Shown here piece by piece: positions 32,717 to 41,867 of a stretch of DNA of 64,000 nucleotides. Position 1 is the stretch's first letter. Each line of letters begins with the position of its first letter. A program made the position numbers and the translations under genes. The stretch comes from Prevotellaceae bacterium (lineage in GTDB: Bacteria; Bacteroidota; Bacteroidia; Bacteroidales; Bacteroidaceae): NCBI GenBank assembly GCA_015257125.1, contig JABZKU010000011.1:3761-67760 (forward strand), in the 5' to 3' direction. The notes beneath the pieces were generated by a model. The model did not search any database. It was not told where the DNA came from and saw only the letters and a list, made by a program, of their open reading frames with translations.

Positions 32717-33487
32717 TCACCGGCCGATAAAACCGCGCTTGGAATTGGTGAGGAATTCGAGCAAGTAGTCGATTTCCTTGCAGGGCATCACGGTTTCGCG
32801 GATCTCGGCGATGCGTTCGTTGAAGAGTTTGGAGTTCTGATAGAGGATCAGATAAGCCGAGTGCAGGGCATTGATCACATCCATGGGGAAGTTGCGGCGC
32901 TTCAAGCCCACCATGTTCAGCCCGCAATAGGCCACCGGCTCACGCGAAGCGATGCAAAACGGGGGAACGTCCTGTGCCGTGCGCGTGCCGCCGCCCACCA
33001 TCACATACGAACCGATGTGACAGAACTGGTGCACCAGCACATTGGCCGAGAGGATGGCAAAATCGTCGATCACCACCTCACCGGCGATCTTCGTCGAGTT
33101 GCCGATGATGCAACCGTTGCCGATGTTACAGTCGTGGCCGACGTGCATGCCTTCCATGAGCAGGTTGTTGCTGCCCACCACTGTGCGACCTTTGGCAGCC
33201 GTACCGCGGTTGATGGTCACATTCTCGCGGATGGTATTGTTGTCGCCCACTTCTGCAGTGGTCACTTCGCCGCGGAATTTGAGGTCTTGGGGCACGGCGC
33301 CGATCACAGCTCCGGGGAAGAAAGTATTGCCCTTGCCGATGCGCGAACCGCTGAGCAGCGTCACGGAGTTCATCAGGCGGTTGTTGTCGCCCAACTCGAC
33401 GTTGGCATCGATGTAGCAGAAAGGTCCAATCTCGCAGTTTTCGCCGATTTTGGCTTCGGGATGGATAAAGGCCAGAGGGGAAATCAT
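32717..33487 (-). CDS. lpxA: UDP-N-acetylglucosamine acyltransferase
   Basis: LpxA transfers a 3-hydroxyacyl chain to UDP-GlcNAc, the first step of lipid A synthesis. The 256-residue protein starts with SPLAFIHPEAKIGENCEIGPF, has hexapeptide repeats of a left-handed beta-helix to about residue 190, and the catalytic His in GMHVGHDCNIG near 122. A helical C-terminal part follows from about 195. It begins 22 bases after lpxC and precedes the pRiA4b-family gene. Confidence 0.95.
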   Translation of the reverse strand: MISPLAFIHPEAKIGENCEIGPFCYIDANVELGDNNRLMNSVTLLSGSRIGKGNTFFPGAVIGAVPQDLKFRGEVTTAEVGDNNTIRENVTINRGTAAKGRTVVGSNNLLMEGMHVGHDCNIGNGCIIGNSTKIAGEVVIDDFAILSANVLVHQFCHIGSYVMVGGGTRTAQDVPPFCIASREPVAYCGLNMVGLKRRNFPMDVINALHSAYLILYQNSKLFNERIAEIRETVMPCKEIDYLLEFLTNSKRGFIGR

Positions 33488-33509
33488 GGGAGGTGAGTGT
33501 GTGGAGGGG

Positions 33510-34421
33510 TTAGGAATGAAGAAGTTTGGTGCGAACGAGGCGAGCGAACTTGTTGTTGGCCTCGTGACCGGGGCGAATCGCGATGATGCGGCCTTTGAGC
33601 GGACGACCGATCAGCGCCATATCGCCGATGATATCGAGCAGTTTGTGGCGCGCGGGCTCGTTGTCCCACGTCACAGGACGCTCTTGGATGTAACCGAGCT
33701 GTTCGGCGTCGAGATGCTTGACTCCGAGTGAGTCAGACAACTTGTTCAGGCGCTCTTGCTCCATGCGGCGCTCGTAAATGACGAGCGCATTGCTCAGATC
33801 TCCGCCCTTGATGAGCCCCATTTGGAGCAAGGGTTCGATCTCGCGCACAAAGACGAAGGTGCGGGCGCTGGCGATTTCCGTCGGGAAGTCGGCTAGATTT
33901 TCGAGCACCGCGCTTTGCGTTTGAATAAATTGGCTGTCGGGAAACACAATGGTCGAGTCGATCGCAAAATGGTCGCAAGGCTGCACGCGCAAGCACGATC
34001 CGGAGATCTCATCGTAGTATTCAAACGGTTCGGTCACCTCGAGATAACGACGTTCGGCTTGCTGTTCGCGCAGACCGACGCGCTGGAGTTCGCGCACATA
34101 GAGCACTGAGCTGCCGTCGAGGATGGGAAATTCAGGACCGTCGACTTCGATCAGACAGTTGTCGACGCCCATCGCCACGAGGGCCGCCATAGCGTGCTCG
34201 ATCGTGGAGACGCGGCATTCGGGAGTGCCCACGACGGTGCCACGCGAGGTGTCGATCACGTTTTCGGCCAGCGGAACGATCTCAGGATGTCCGTCCAAGT
34301 CGACGCGACGAATGAGATAGCCGTGATCTTCTGCGGCGGGATGGAAAGTGACGGTGAGGTGAAGACCGGTGTGCAGTCCCTTACCGGAAAGGGAGAACGA
34401 GGATTGAATAGTATGTTGCAT
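33510..34421 (-). CDS. lpxC: UDP-3-O-acyl-N-acetylglucosamine deacetylase, stand-alone
   Basis: LpxC is the committed, zinc-dependent step of lipid A synthesis. The residues are intact: STIEHAMAAL near 72 (Glu and zinc His), HKLLDIIGDMAL near 262 (zinc His and Asp), and RPGHEANNKFAR near 282 (catalytic His). At 303 residues it stops right after the LpxC domain. In Bacteroidota the usual form is a fusion of about 460 residues with FabZ dehydratase; here only 22 bases separate the stop from lpxA, so the FabZ half is missing. Order lpxD-lpxC-lpxA is kept. Confidence 0.93.
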   Translation of the reverse strand: MQHTIQSSFSLSGKGLHTGLHLTVTFHPAAEDHGYLIRRVDLDGHPEIVPLAENVIDTSRGTVVGTPECRVSTIEHAMAALVAMGVDNCLIEVDGPEFPILDGSSVLYVRELQRVGLREQQAERRYLEVTEPFEYYDEISGSCLRVQPCDHFAIDSTIVFPDSQFIQTQSAVLENLADFPTEIASARTFVFVREIEPLLQMGLIKGGDLSNALVIYERRMEQERLNKLSDSLGVKHLDAEQLGYIQERPVTWDNEPARHKLLDIIGDMALIGRPLKGRIIAIRPGHEANNKFARLVRTKLLHS

Positions 34422-34470
34422 CGGGAATGTCTTCGAGTTGGTGCACTGCGTTTTGCTGCAGCGCGGGTGA

Positions 34471-35517
34471 TTATTTTCGGTCGGCGAGTGCGGCTTTCAG
34501 CTCGTTCAACTCGCGACGCAAAGCATTGACTTCGTCGCGCAAATCGGGCAGGCGCTTGAAGAGCGCGCTGGAGCGGGCGAAGTTTCGGGCATTGATGGCG
34601 GGCGTTCCCATGAGGGGTAGGCCATCGGTGCGGGCGCTGTGAATGCCGGCTTGCGCACCGGCTTGGATACGATCGGGCAGTTGCAAATGACCGGCGACAC
34701 CTACCTGTCCGCCGAACATGCTCCACTGCCCCACCTTGGTGCTTCCGGCCACGCCGACCTGGGCCGACATCACCGTGTGGGCACCGACTTCGACATTGTG
34801 GGCGATTTGCACCAGATTGTCGAGCTTCACGCCGCGGCGAACGTAGGTGCTGCCCATCGTCGAGCGGTCAACGCAGGCGTTGGCGCCAATTTCGACGCGA
34901 TCCTCCACGGTGACGATACCGATTTGCGGGATCTTTTCGTAGCCCTCGGCCGAGGGGGCAAAGCCGAAGCCGTCGGCACCGATGACGCAACCGCTGTGGA
35001 GAATCACTTCGTTGCCGATGCGGCAGCCGTGGTAGACACTCACGCCGGGATAGAAGAGACAATTTTCGCCGACTGTGGCGCCTTGCTCCACCACGCAGTG
35101 GGCGTAGATTTGGGTGCCGGCGCCGATGGTGACGCCCGAGCCGATATAGGCAAAGGGCCCCACGTAAACGTCGTCGCCGAGAGTCGCATCGTCTTCCACA
35201 CACGCCAAGGGGTGGACGCCGGAACGCTTTTGGGTCATGGATTCGTAGAGCGAAAGCAAACGCGCGATGGCCTCATAGGCATTGTCGACGCGCACCAAGG
35301 TGGTCGAAACGGGAGCTTCGGGCACGAAATCGCGATTCACGAGCACGATGGTCGAAGCCGTTTCGTAAAGATGGTGGGCATACTTGGGGTTGGCCAAGAA
35401 GGAGAGTGCTCCGGCTTGCCCTTCTTCGATTTTTGCAAACGTGTTGACGGTGGCTTCGGCGTTGCCTTCGACCGTTCCGCCGAGGTAGGTGGCAATTTGC
35501 TGCGCTGTAAATTCCAT
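34471..35517 (-). CDS. lpxD: UDP-3-O-(3-hydroxyacyl)glucosamine N-acyltransferase
   Basis: LpxD adds the second 3-hydroxyacyl chain in lipid A synthesis. The 348-residue protein has an N-terminal uridine-binding domain (about 1-100, [14 protein letters not shown]), a hexapeptide beta-helix (about 105-300) with the catalytic His in [14 protein letters not shown] near 245, and a C-terminal helix (about 310-348, [16 protein letters not shown]). I use the ATG at 35517; codons upstream cross the promoter. It is the first gene of the lpxD-lpxC-lpxA-pRiA4b-miaA run. Confidence 0.95.
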   Translation of the reverse strand: MEFTAQQIATYLGGTVEGNAEATVNTFAKIEEGQAGALSFLANPKYAHHLYETASTIVLVNRDFVPEAPVSTTLVRVDNAYEAIARLLSLYESMTQKRSGVHPLACVEDDATLGDDVYVGPFAYIGSGVTIGAGTQIYAHCVVEQGATVGENCLFYPGVSVYHGCRIGNEVILHSGCVIGADGFGFAPSAEGYEKIPQIGIVTVEDRVEIGANACVDRSTMGSTYVRRGVKLDNLVQIAHNVEVGAHTVMSAQVGVAGSTKVGQWSMFGGQVGVAGHLQLPDRIQAGAQAGIHSARTDGLPLMGTPAINARNFARSSALFKRLPDLRDEVNALRRELNELKAALADRK

Positions 35518-35539
35518 GGACTTAAAAGATAATGTACTG

Positions 35540-35573
35540 CAAATATACAATTTCTATCGCATCCTACGAACAA
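35540..35573 (-). promoter_or_regulatory. Possible promoter of the lpx operon
   Basis: The minus strand shows TATATTTG (35540-35547), a good -7 match. The nearest TTG (35571-35573) is 23 bases away, while TTC lies at the usual 20, so the -33 element is weak. Confidence 0.45.
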
Positions 35574-35810
35574 GAAAGGGCATATTTGTGTCTTTCGCGC
35601 GAGAAAGCCGAATGTTTGGCGCAACAGACAAGAAAATGTGCATTTTTTGCGGTCGCTTTTTCTACTGAATACAGAAAGAAAAGCGACTCCTTGCAGAGCA
35701 CGGTAACGCCAATCTTGCAATCAAGATTTGACCTTGTGAAATGAAAACTCGCCCTCCGCAACCCGATCTTCAGGAGAGCTCACAACTGCGAGGAAAGGCG
35801 AGAACAGGGT

Positions 35811-35895
35811 GCCAAAAACAGGGGAGTTTTCGTCGAAAGTGGCCTTGTTTTCTCAAAAACACGGCACCTATTTTTTGAAACTCCACAACTTGGCA
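35811..35895 (-). repeat. Phased-tract dispersed element, copy C (inverted)
   Basis: Read on the minus strand it contains ACTTTCGACGAAAACTCCCC, which aligns with copy A's CTTTTCGCGAAAACTCCACT, with four T-tract/A-tract units in line. It is the only copy in this orientation. It lies in the 610-base gap between the lpx promoter and the terminator at 36041; I see no gene there. Confidence 0.55.
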
Positions 35896-36040
35896 TCGAA
35901 GGAAGTCGTTTCCTCGACAGAAAGGGCGCACGGAAGGCGAAGCACAGCACCCCAACGGCTGCCCCTGCAGGCAAAGCACGGCATGAACAGACGGGGTGAG
36001 CCTCCTCGCACACGGCGACGGAGCGTAAGACTGTCGAAGC

Positions 36041-36076
36041 ACAAAAAATCCCCGCTCCTTCGAGAAGAGCGGGGAT
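36041..36076 (-). terminator. Terminator of the fasciclin/SusCD unit
   Basis: A perfect 10-bp stem, ATCCCCGCTC with GAGCGGGGAT, is followed on the minus strand by TTTTTTG. It starts about 53 bases after the SusD2 stop and is the only hairpin with a T-run in the unit's reading direction. Confidence 0.85.
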
Positions 36077-36128
36077 GGGGATGTGGTTGATCTTTCGCGG
36101 AGAAACCGCTAAAGAACGGGAGATTCGA

Positions 36129-38312
36129 TCATTTGTTGCGGGGAGCGGGCAAATACCAGTTCTCTTGGTTCAGCAACTTGCTGAAGAGAGTGCCGGTCTT
36201 TGTGGGTTGCTCGTAGGGGAGGAGATCGAGATCGCGACGCGAAACGCGCCATGCGAGCCAAGAGTTGGCTTGCATGTCGTCGCCGGCGACGTTGCGGTGC
36301 TGCTGGAGGCGCATGAGGTCGAAGAAACGATTGCCTTCAAAAGCGGTTTCGAGGGCGTACTCGTCTGCGAGAAGCGTTTCCATAGCGGCAATTTCTGCAG
36401 CCGAAGGTTCGACGGTGGCCAAAGCGGTGACCCTGCCTTTATAAACAAAATACTTGCTGCCGTCAGCGGCGGTGACTTCGGTGGTGTCGGTCATTTTGGC
36501 CTTAGCTTGAAAACCGCCTACGCTGAGATTGGGCTTGGCAATGGTCTTGCCTTGGCGTGCGGCCTCGTCGACCATGCGCTGTGCCACGACCTTGTTGTAC
36601 ACCCATACGCTGTCGAGTGCGGGGAACTTGCCGCAACCTGCTACATGGATACCGGTGTTCTCCTTGTTGAAGTCCTCGGTCGTGAAGTCGAGCCATTCTG
36701 TCGCTCCGGCGCGAATGAGTGAGTTGAGGTCGATGCTCATCGCGGTTTCATCATCGCGGTGTACGGTGGGCACTGCGATTTCGGTGATCGAAGCAATCTG
36801 CTTGTGCGTATCATCTGTGAAGACCGTGTCTCGCTGCACCTCTTTCGAGATGACGGGCATAGACCCGTTGTCAAGACCGGTGCGAAGAATGTCGAAAGCG
36901 TAGCGGGGATAACCGGCACGGTTCACAGCTTCGGCATAACGCAGATAGATCTGACGCAGACGGTAGGTAGGAATACCGTAGCGGAAGCTGAATGCCTTGG
37001 GACTCACTCCGAAAGTGGAATTGTAGCCGGCAGGGTTGAACTTCTGGATGAAGCGCAGGCGACCCTTGTCGGTGATGACACGGGGAACGGTGGCATCATA
37101 ACGTGCATCGAAGAGCTTCGGATAGCGCACATCGATGATTTTCGATCCTTCTTTCTCGCTGTACACCACAGTCTGCGCTTCGTTGAGCTTGGTGTAAGCT
37201 GCCGAAGGTTCAACCTGGCGGTTGCGGTAGTTGGCCTCGAGTTTTACAGTACCGGTGGTGCTGGTGGTATTTTTCTCCTTACCGTCCGTACCTTTTTCTT
37301 TGCGCGTTGTGGTCGAGTTGGAGGAAGTGGCATCGAAACCATAGACTTGCGGAATGCGGGTGAGCACTTGTCCGAAGAAGCTGTTGGAAGCGGTGGGCAC
37401 AGCACCCACAATTTCGCCGGCGGAGGACATGCTACTGCTTCCGGCAAAGTGATCAATCAAGATCGAGGCAAAGTAGTCATCACCTGCACTCGAAACAAAA
37501 TGGTTCACAGTGGCCACACTGGAAACGCCGGACTTGGTATCTTCCTTCAAGAACTTGTAGTAGTAGGAAGCGGCTTGCTCGTAGTCCCCTTTGTTGGCTC
37601 CACGGAGGAGATAAAGGTCGGCATAAACGAGGTTGGCGTTGAAGAGCGAAAGGCGTTGATCAAAGTTTTCGGCACCGTTGTTGAAGTTACCGTAACGAGG
37701 ATAGCCCAGTTGCTTGGTGTAAGCGTAGGCTTGCTTCAAACCGCCTTTGTCTTCGAGCAGGCTGAGGAGGTTGGAGGGAGTGGCCCATCCGAGCGGGGGA
37801 TTCTTTTCCCAACCGGTGTCGGAAGTCGAAACGGGATCGGTGATGAAAGGTACGCTGCCATAGAGCTGAACCAGCTGCATGTAGGTCCAAGCGCGTACGA
37901 GTTGCACTTGTGCCAATTCACGACGCATGTAGTAGCTGTTGTTTTTCAGCGCCATGGAGTCGGCTTTGGCCAGATAGAAGTTACACTGGTTGATGACCTT
38001 GTAGTAGGCTGCGCGATTGAGCAAAGCGTTTTCACCATCTTCGAGGTTGTTGAAGTTGATGATGTCGTTGATCGAATCGGAAACGAACTCTGTGGGTTTA
38101 ACAAGGTCACCACGTAATTCGCCGAGCAGTACGTTCTGCTCGATCATGCCCTGCACGTTGTTGAGAATACCAAAATAGAAATTGACGGTATCCTTGCCCG
38201 AAAAGTTTTCGGCGTAGCGATCCAAATCGGGAGTGAGCATGTCTTGGCAGGAGGTGGTGGCCAAGCTCAAACCGAAGAGAGCGCAGAACAGAGGAACTAT
38301 GGTTTTCTTCAT
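36129..38312 (-). CDS. SusD/RagB-family lipoprotein (SusD2)
   Basis: A 727-residue outer-membrane lipoprotein that would form the lid of the SusC2 transporter and bind its ligand. The lipobox is TTSC (Cys22), followed by QD. Helical TPR-like SusD segments follow, such as RRELAQVQLVRAWTYMQLVQLYGSVPF near 150-176, with the family's late block FEGNRFFDLMRLQQHRN near 680. It is longer than most SusD proteins (about 500-600), with a Lys/Thr-rich low-complexity insertion near 370-400 (KEKGTDGKEKNTTSTTG). I start at 38312 (MKKTIVPL). It is the last gene of the unit. Confidence 0.9.
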   Translation of the reverse strand: MKKTIVPLFCALFGLSLATTSCQDMLTPDLDRYAENFSGKDTVNFYFGILNNVQGMIEQNVLLGELRGDLVKPTEFVSDSINDIINFNNLEDGENALLNRAAYYKVINQCNFYLAKADSMALKNNSYYMRRELAQVQLVRAWTYMQLVQLYGSVPFITDPVSTSDTGWEKNPPLGWATPSNLLSLLEDKGGLKQAYAYTKQLGYPRYGNFNNGAENFDQRLSLFNANLVYADLYLLRGANKGDYEQAASYYYKFLKEDTKSGVSSVATVNHFVSSAGDDYFASILIDHFAGSSSMSSAGEIVGAVPTASNSFFGQVLTRIPQVYGFDATSSNSTTTRKEKGTDGKEKNTTSTTGTVKLEANYRNRQVEPSAAYTKLNEAQTVVYSEKEGSKIIDVRYPKLFDARYDATVPRVITDKGRLRFIQKFNPAGYNSTFGVSPKAFSFRYGIPTYRLRQIYLRYAEAVNRAGYPRYAFDILRTGLDNGSMPVISKEVQRDTVFTDDTHKQIASITEIAVPTVHRDDETAMSIDLNSLIRAGATEWLDFTTEDFNKENTGIHVAGCGKFPALDSVWVYNKVVAQRMVDEAARQGKTIAKPNLSVGGFQAKAKMTDTTEVTAADGSKYFVYKGRVTALATVEPSAAEIAAMETLLADEYALETAFEGNRFFDLMRLQQHRNVAGDDMQANSWLAWRVSRRDLDLLPYEQPTKTGTLFSKLLNQENWYLPAPRNK

Positions 38313-38365
38313 GATTGCGAAGTTGGGGTCAAAAATGAATGGTTTTGCCGGTGTCTTCCCTTCTG

Positions 38366-38410
38366 CTCTTCCGAAACTTCGCACGAGCGAATCGACGAAG
38401 TTCGGAAGAG
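38366..38410 (-). promoter_or_regulatory. Intercistronic hairpin between susC2 and susD2
   Basis: CTCTTCCGAAACTTCG pairs with CGAAGTTCGGAAGAG, 15 bp with one bulged A and a 14-base loop. No T-run follows in the reading direction, so it should not be a simple terminator. It may set mRNA stability or the SusC:SusD ratio. Confidence 0.55.
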
Positions 38411-38431
38411 GTTGGCGGAAGTAGCGCTGCA

Positions 38432-41400
38432 TCAGAGGTTGATGGTCACGCCGACGTTAAAGTTGCGGTTGAGCATGAGGTAACCGGCGTCAATGCCCTG
38501 ATAGAGCACACCGTTGCCGGCAGTGACCTCGGGATCGGAACCCCAATACTTGGTGAGCGTCACTACGTTGTTGGCTTCACCCCAAACAGAAAGGCCTTGG
38601 AGCCAAGAGAGGGAGAGAGGCACGGAGTAGGTGAGACGCACTTTCTTGAGTTTGAGGTAAGAACCGTCTTCGATCCAGCGATCGGAGAAACGTTCGTTGT
38701 TCACCCAGCGAGTCGATTCGGCCGACATCGTGCGTGGCACATCGGTCTTTTGGCCTTCATACTTCCAACGATTCACGACAGCCGTGGTTTGGTTGGTGAT
38801 GCTGTTGGCACTTTCGAGCTGCATGCGCTGATAGTTGTAGATGTCGTTGCCGAGCGAATACTTGAGGTTCACATCGAGCGTCAGACGCTTCCACGACAGC
38901 GAGGTGAAGATATTACCATAAAGGTCGGGATTCGGATCACCGATCTTCACGCGGTCGGCCTCGTTGATCCAGCCATCGCCGTTTTGATCGACGAAATGCA
39001 TATCACCGGCTTGGAAATCGCGAGAGGGCTGAGAAGCAAGACCCGTGGGGTACTTGAGACCTGCGGCTTGTGCTTCGGCACTGGTGGAGAACACACCGGC
39101 CGTCTTGTAACCGTAGAATACGCCTGCTGCATCTCCTACAGCGGTGAGGATGTTGTCCTGACCATAAACCGAAGAGGTGTAACCGGAGATCACTTTGTGG
39201 CTGGAAGCCACCTTGTTTCCATTGGCGTCGAGTGCCCAAGTTTCCAAACGGTTGTTGGCCGTGAGGGGGAGGGATTCGATCTTGTTCTTGTAGTGACCTA
39301 CGCTGAAACCAAGTTGCCACTTGAGATCAGAGGTATTAACCAATACGGCATTGACGCTGACGTTGGCACCGTGATTGGTGAGCGAGCCTTCGTTGGTCCA
39401 CTGTCTTTCGAGACCGGAGATATCGCTGACGGTGCGACGCGTCAAGAGGTCGTTGGTCTTGGCATAGTAGACTTCAGCACCGAGTGCAAGGCGGTTTTGG
39501 AACATGTTGAGCGCCAAAGCCACGTTGAAACGATTGGTGGTTTCCCACTTAATCTTCGGATTCTGAATATTGGCCAGTTGGAGAGCCGTTGCGCGCTCGA
39601 GGAACTTCACATTGCGGAAGTAAGTACGAGTGGCATAGTAGTCTACATCGTCGTTACCGGTGATTTCGAAACCAGCTGTAAGTTTCGCGTAGTTGATGGC
39701 ACCGACCTTGAACCAATCTTCATTGGAGAGCACCCATCCGGCTTGTACGGAGGGGAAGAGTCCCCACTTCACACCGGCAATTTTGACACCGCCGTCGGCC
39801 TCACGACCGAAACGCGAAGAACTGGTGGCACTTCCGCTGAGTTTGAGGAAGTAGCGGTTCATGTAGTTGTAATCAACATTGGCGTAGTAGCTGAGGTTGA
39901 TCCAACGGTCGTTCACACCGCCCTCACCGATGTACTGCAACGAGTAGCGGATGTCGGGCATCTTGTCGTTGTCGTTGTTGTAACCGCGGGAGTAGCTGTC
40001 CGAATAGGAGTAGGAAGCAAAGCGGAAGCCACCATAAGCATTGAACTGGTGTTTGCCGAAGTTGCGCTTCCAATCAACGCGGAAGTCGTTGAAGAGCGTT
40101 GTCTCCTTACCAAACTGCGAAGCGGCTACACTTTGCACGTCACCGAGACCTTTCACCGACTTTTTGGGCGTACCATTGCGGGGCATATAGTACTTTTCAT
40201 TGCTGCGGTTGAGCGTGTAGGCGAAGCGATTGCTTACCGTCCAGTAGTCGTTGATCTTGTACTTGGGAGAGACGTTGAGCAAGAACTGAGTTTGCTCTTG
40301 ATTGTTCTTGTTGTTGCCTTCGCCGTTTTCAAGGATCCAATAGGGGTTGGCCAAACCGGGGTAACCGAACTGCGATGCGAACGTCAAGGGATTGTTCGCC
40401 TCCGTATAGTTCATGCCGGTGTACACGCGGTCGTTGTGCACCAAGCCGAGGCGGTTGTCACCCAAGTAGCGTACATAGTAAGCATAGGGATCGACGAAGG
40501 GCGATTGTGCCAAACCGAGGACGTTGGGGGAGGAGATGTTGCGGTCTGCATAGCTCTCTGCCCATCCGTTGTCACGGAGGTTGTAGGCGTTACGCACATA
40601 GGCCATGTCCAATTCGGTGGTGAAGCCTTTGAAGAGATTCACATCGGTATTGAAGCGGATGTTCAAACGATCAAAGTCGTTGTTCTTGGCCGTGGCTTGT
40701 GCGTTGGTGTAACCCAAAGAGAGGTTATACATGGCGACATCGTCACCACCCTGCACACCTACGCGATAGTTTTGCGTAACGGCGGTGCGATAAAGATCCT
40801 TTGCCCAATCGGTGTCGTTATGGAACTGCTTATAATACAGATAACCGGGATCTTCGTTCAGGAAGGGAATGACCATCGACGAGGCGAGCTGATCAGCACG
40901 TGTGGTGGTGCCGAGGAACTCTGCCAGGTAGTTGCGGTATTGGCCGGCGTTCATCATGCTCGTGCGCTCGGGAGAAAGTTCTACTCCTCCGAAAGCACGG
41001 ATATTGATGCGGGTGGCCTGAGAATGTCCGCGCTTGGTGGTGATCTTCAACACACCGTTGGCGCCTTGTGCACCATAGATGGCGGTACCATTGCGGAGCA
41101 CTTCTACGCTTTCGACATCTTCAGGATCGATCAAGTTGAAGATGTTGTTATAGAAACCGTCGTGCAAAGTGGTACGTCCGTACTGCATGTCCCAAATCAC
41201 TCCATCGACAACCACGAGCGGTTGAGCATTGGCATTGAGTGAATTGATACCGTTGACGAACATTGCGGCACCCTGTGCAGGAAGACCACCGCGGTTGATG
41301 GTGCGCACTGCGGCATTGAGTTGGTTCTCAATATCGGTTTCGGGCGAAATGCTGCTGGATTCGTTGGGCATATACTTCGCCTTGTTCAAGATGGTGGTGC

Positions 41401-41839
41401 CATCGTGATAAAGCGAGGCAAACTTGCTATCATAGAGATAAGCATCTGCCGAAACTCCAGTATGAAGCCCCACTTGCACGGCATTGTAACCGTCGGTAGA
41501 GATATAGAGCGAAGTGACGTGTTCGGGTACGCTAATTTTGTAGGCACCTTTTTCGTCCGTGAGCGCAGAATAAAGTTTGTTGCCGAGCGATTGTACGCGA
41601 ACACCGGGAAGGGGCTGGCGCGTAGCGGCATCATAAACCACACCGGTGACTTCCTTCATTTGGTATTGAGGAAGCTGACGACGAGAAGATACCTTATTGG
41701 AGGCGGAAGCGGTGGAGGTGCTGTCGGCGACTTCGCGGGCTTGTGCTTGAAGTGCACAAGCCGAAGACAGAACCATCAACGCCACTCCGCAACGAAGGGC
41801 GGCTTGCTTCATATTGTTGCTGCGATTAGCTGGATTCAT
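38432..41839 (-). CDS. SusC/RagA-family TonB-linked transporter (SusC2)
   Basis: A 1135-residue outer-membrane protein: signal peptide (about 1-34), an N-terminal carboxypeptidase-like beta domain (about 60-140, GVVYDAATRQPLPGVRV), the plug (about 170-290) with PLVVVDGVIWDMQYG and VESVEVLRNGTAIYGAQGAN, and a large barrel ending NVGVTINL. Together with SusD2 it should import an oligomeric ligand with TonB energy. The plug sequence is less canonical than SusC1 at its start (SSISPETDIENQLN). Two starts are possible, 41839 and 41812; I keep 41839. FasC ends 28 bases upstream. Confidence 0.9.
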   Translation of the reverse strand: MNPANRSNNMKQAALRCGVALMVLSSACALQAQAREVADSTSTASASNKVSSRRQLPQYQMKEVTGVVYDAATRQPLPGVRVQSLGNKLYSALTDEKGAYKISVPEHVTSLYISTDGYNAVQVGLHTGVSADAYLYDSKFASLYHDGTTILNKAKYMPNESSSISPETDIENQLNAAVRTINRGGLPAQGAAMFVNGINSLNANAQPLVVVDGVIWDMQYGRTTLHDGFYNNIFNLIDPEDVESVEVLRNGTAIYGAQGANGVLKITTKRGHSQATRINIRAFGGVELSPERTSMMNAGQYRNYLAEFLGTTTRADQLASSMVIPFLNEDPGYLYYKQFHNDTDWAKDLYRTAVTQNYRVGVQGGDDVAMYNLSLGYTNAQATAKNNDFDRLNIRFNTDVNLFKGFTTELDMAYVRNAYNLRDNGWAESYADRNISSPNVLGLAQSPFVDPYAYYVRYLGDNRLGLVHNDRVYTGMNYTEANNPLTFASQFGYPGLANPYWILENGEGNNKNNQEQTQFLLNVSPKYKINDYWTVSNRFAYTLNRSNEKYYMPRNGTPKKSVKGLGDVQSVAASQFGKETTLFNDFRVDWKRNFGKHQFNAYGGFRFASYSYSDSYSRGYNNDNDKMPDIRYSLQYIGEGGVNDRWINLSYYANVDYNYMNRYFLKLSGSATSSSRFGREADGGVKIAGVKWGLFPSVQAGWVLSNEDWFKVGAINYAKLTAGFEITGNDDVDYYATRTYFRNVKFLERATALQLANIQNPKIKWETTNRFNVALALNMFQNRLALGAEVYYAKTNDLLTRRTVSDISGLERQWTNEGSLTNHGANVSVNAVLVNTSDLKWQLGFSVGHYKNKIESLPLTANNRLETWALDANGNKVASSHKVISGYTSSVYGQDNILTAVGDAAGVFYGYKTAGVFSTSAEAQAAGLKYPTGLASQPSRDFQAGDMHFVDQNGDGWINEADRVKIGDPNPDLYGNIFTSLSWKRLTLDVNLKYSLGNDIYNYQRMQLESANSITNQTTAVVNRWKYEGQKTDVPRTMSAESTRWVNNERFSDRWIEDGSYLKLKKVRLTYSVPLSLSWLQGLSVWGEANNVVTLTKYWGSDPEVTAGNGVLYQGIDAGYLMLNRNFNVGVTINL

Positions 41840-41867
41840 AATCTCGTTTGTTATATTTCAGCGGGTA

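Noticed and set aside
33488..33509. FabZ hidden by a frameshift after lpxC
   Set aside because: Only 22 bases separate lpxC and lpxA, which is far too short for any FabZ remnant.
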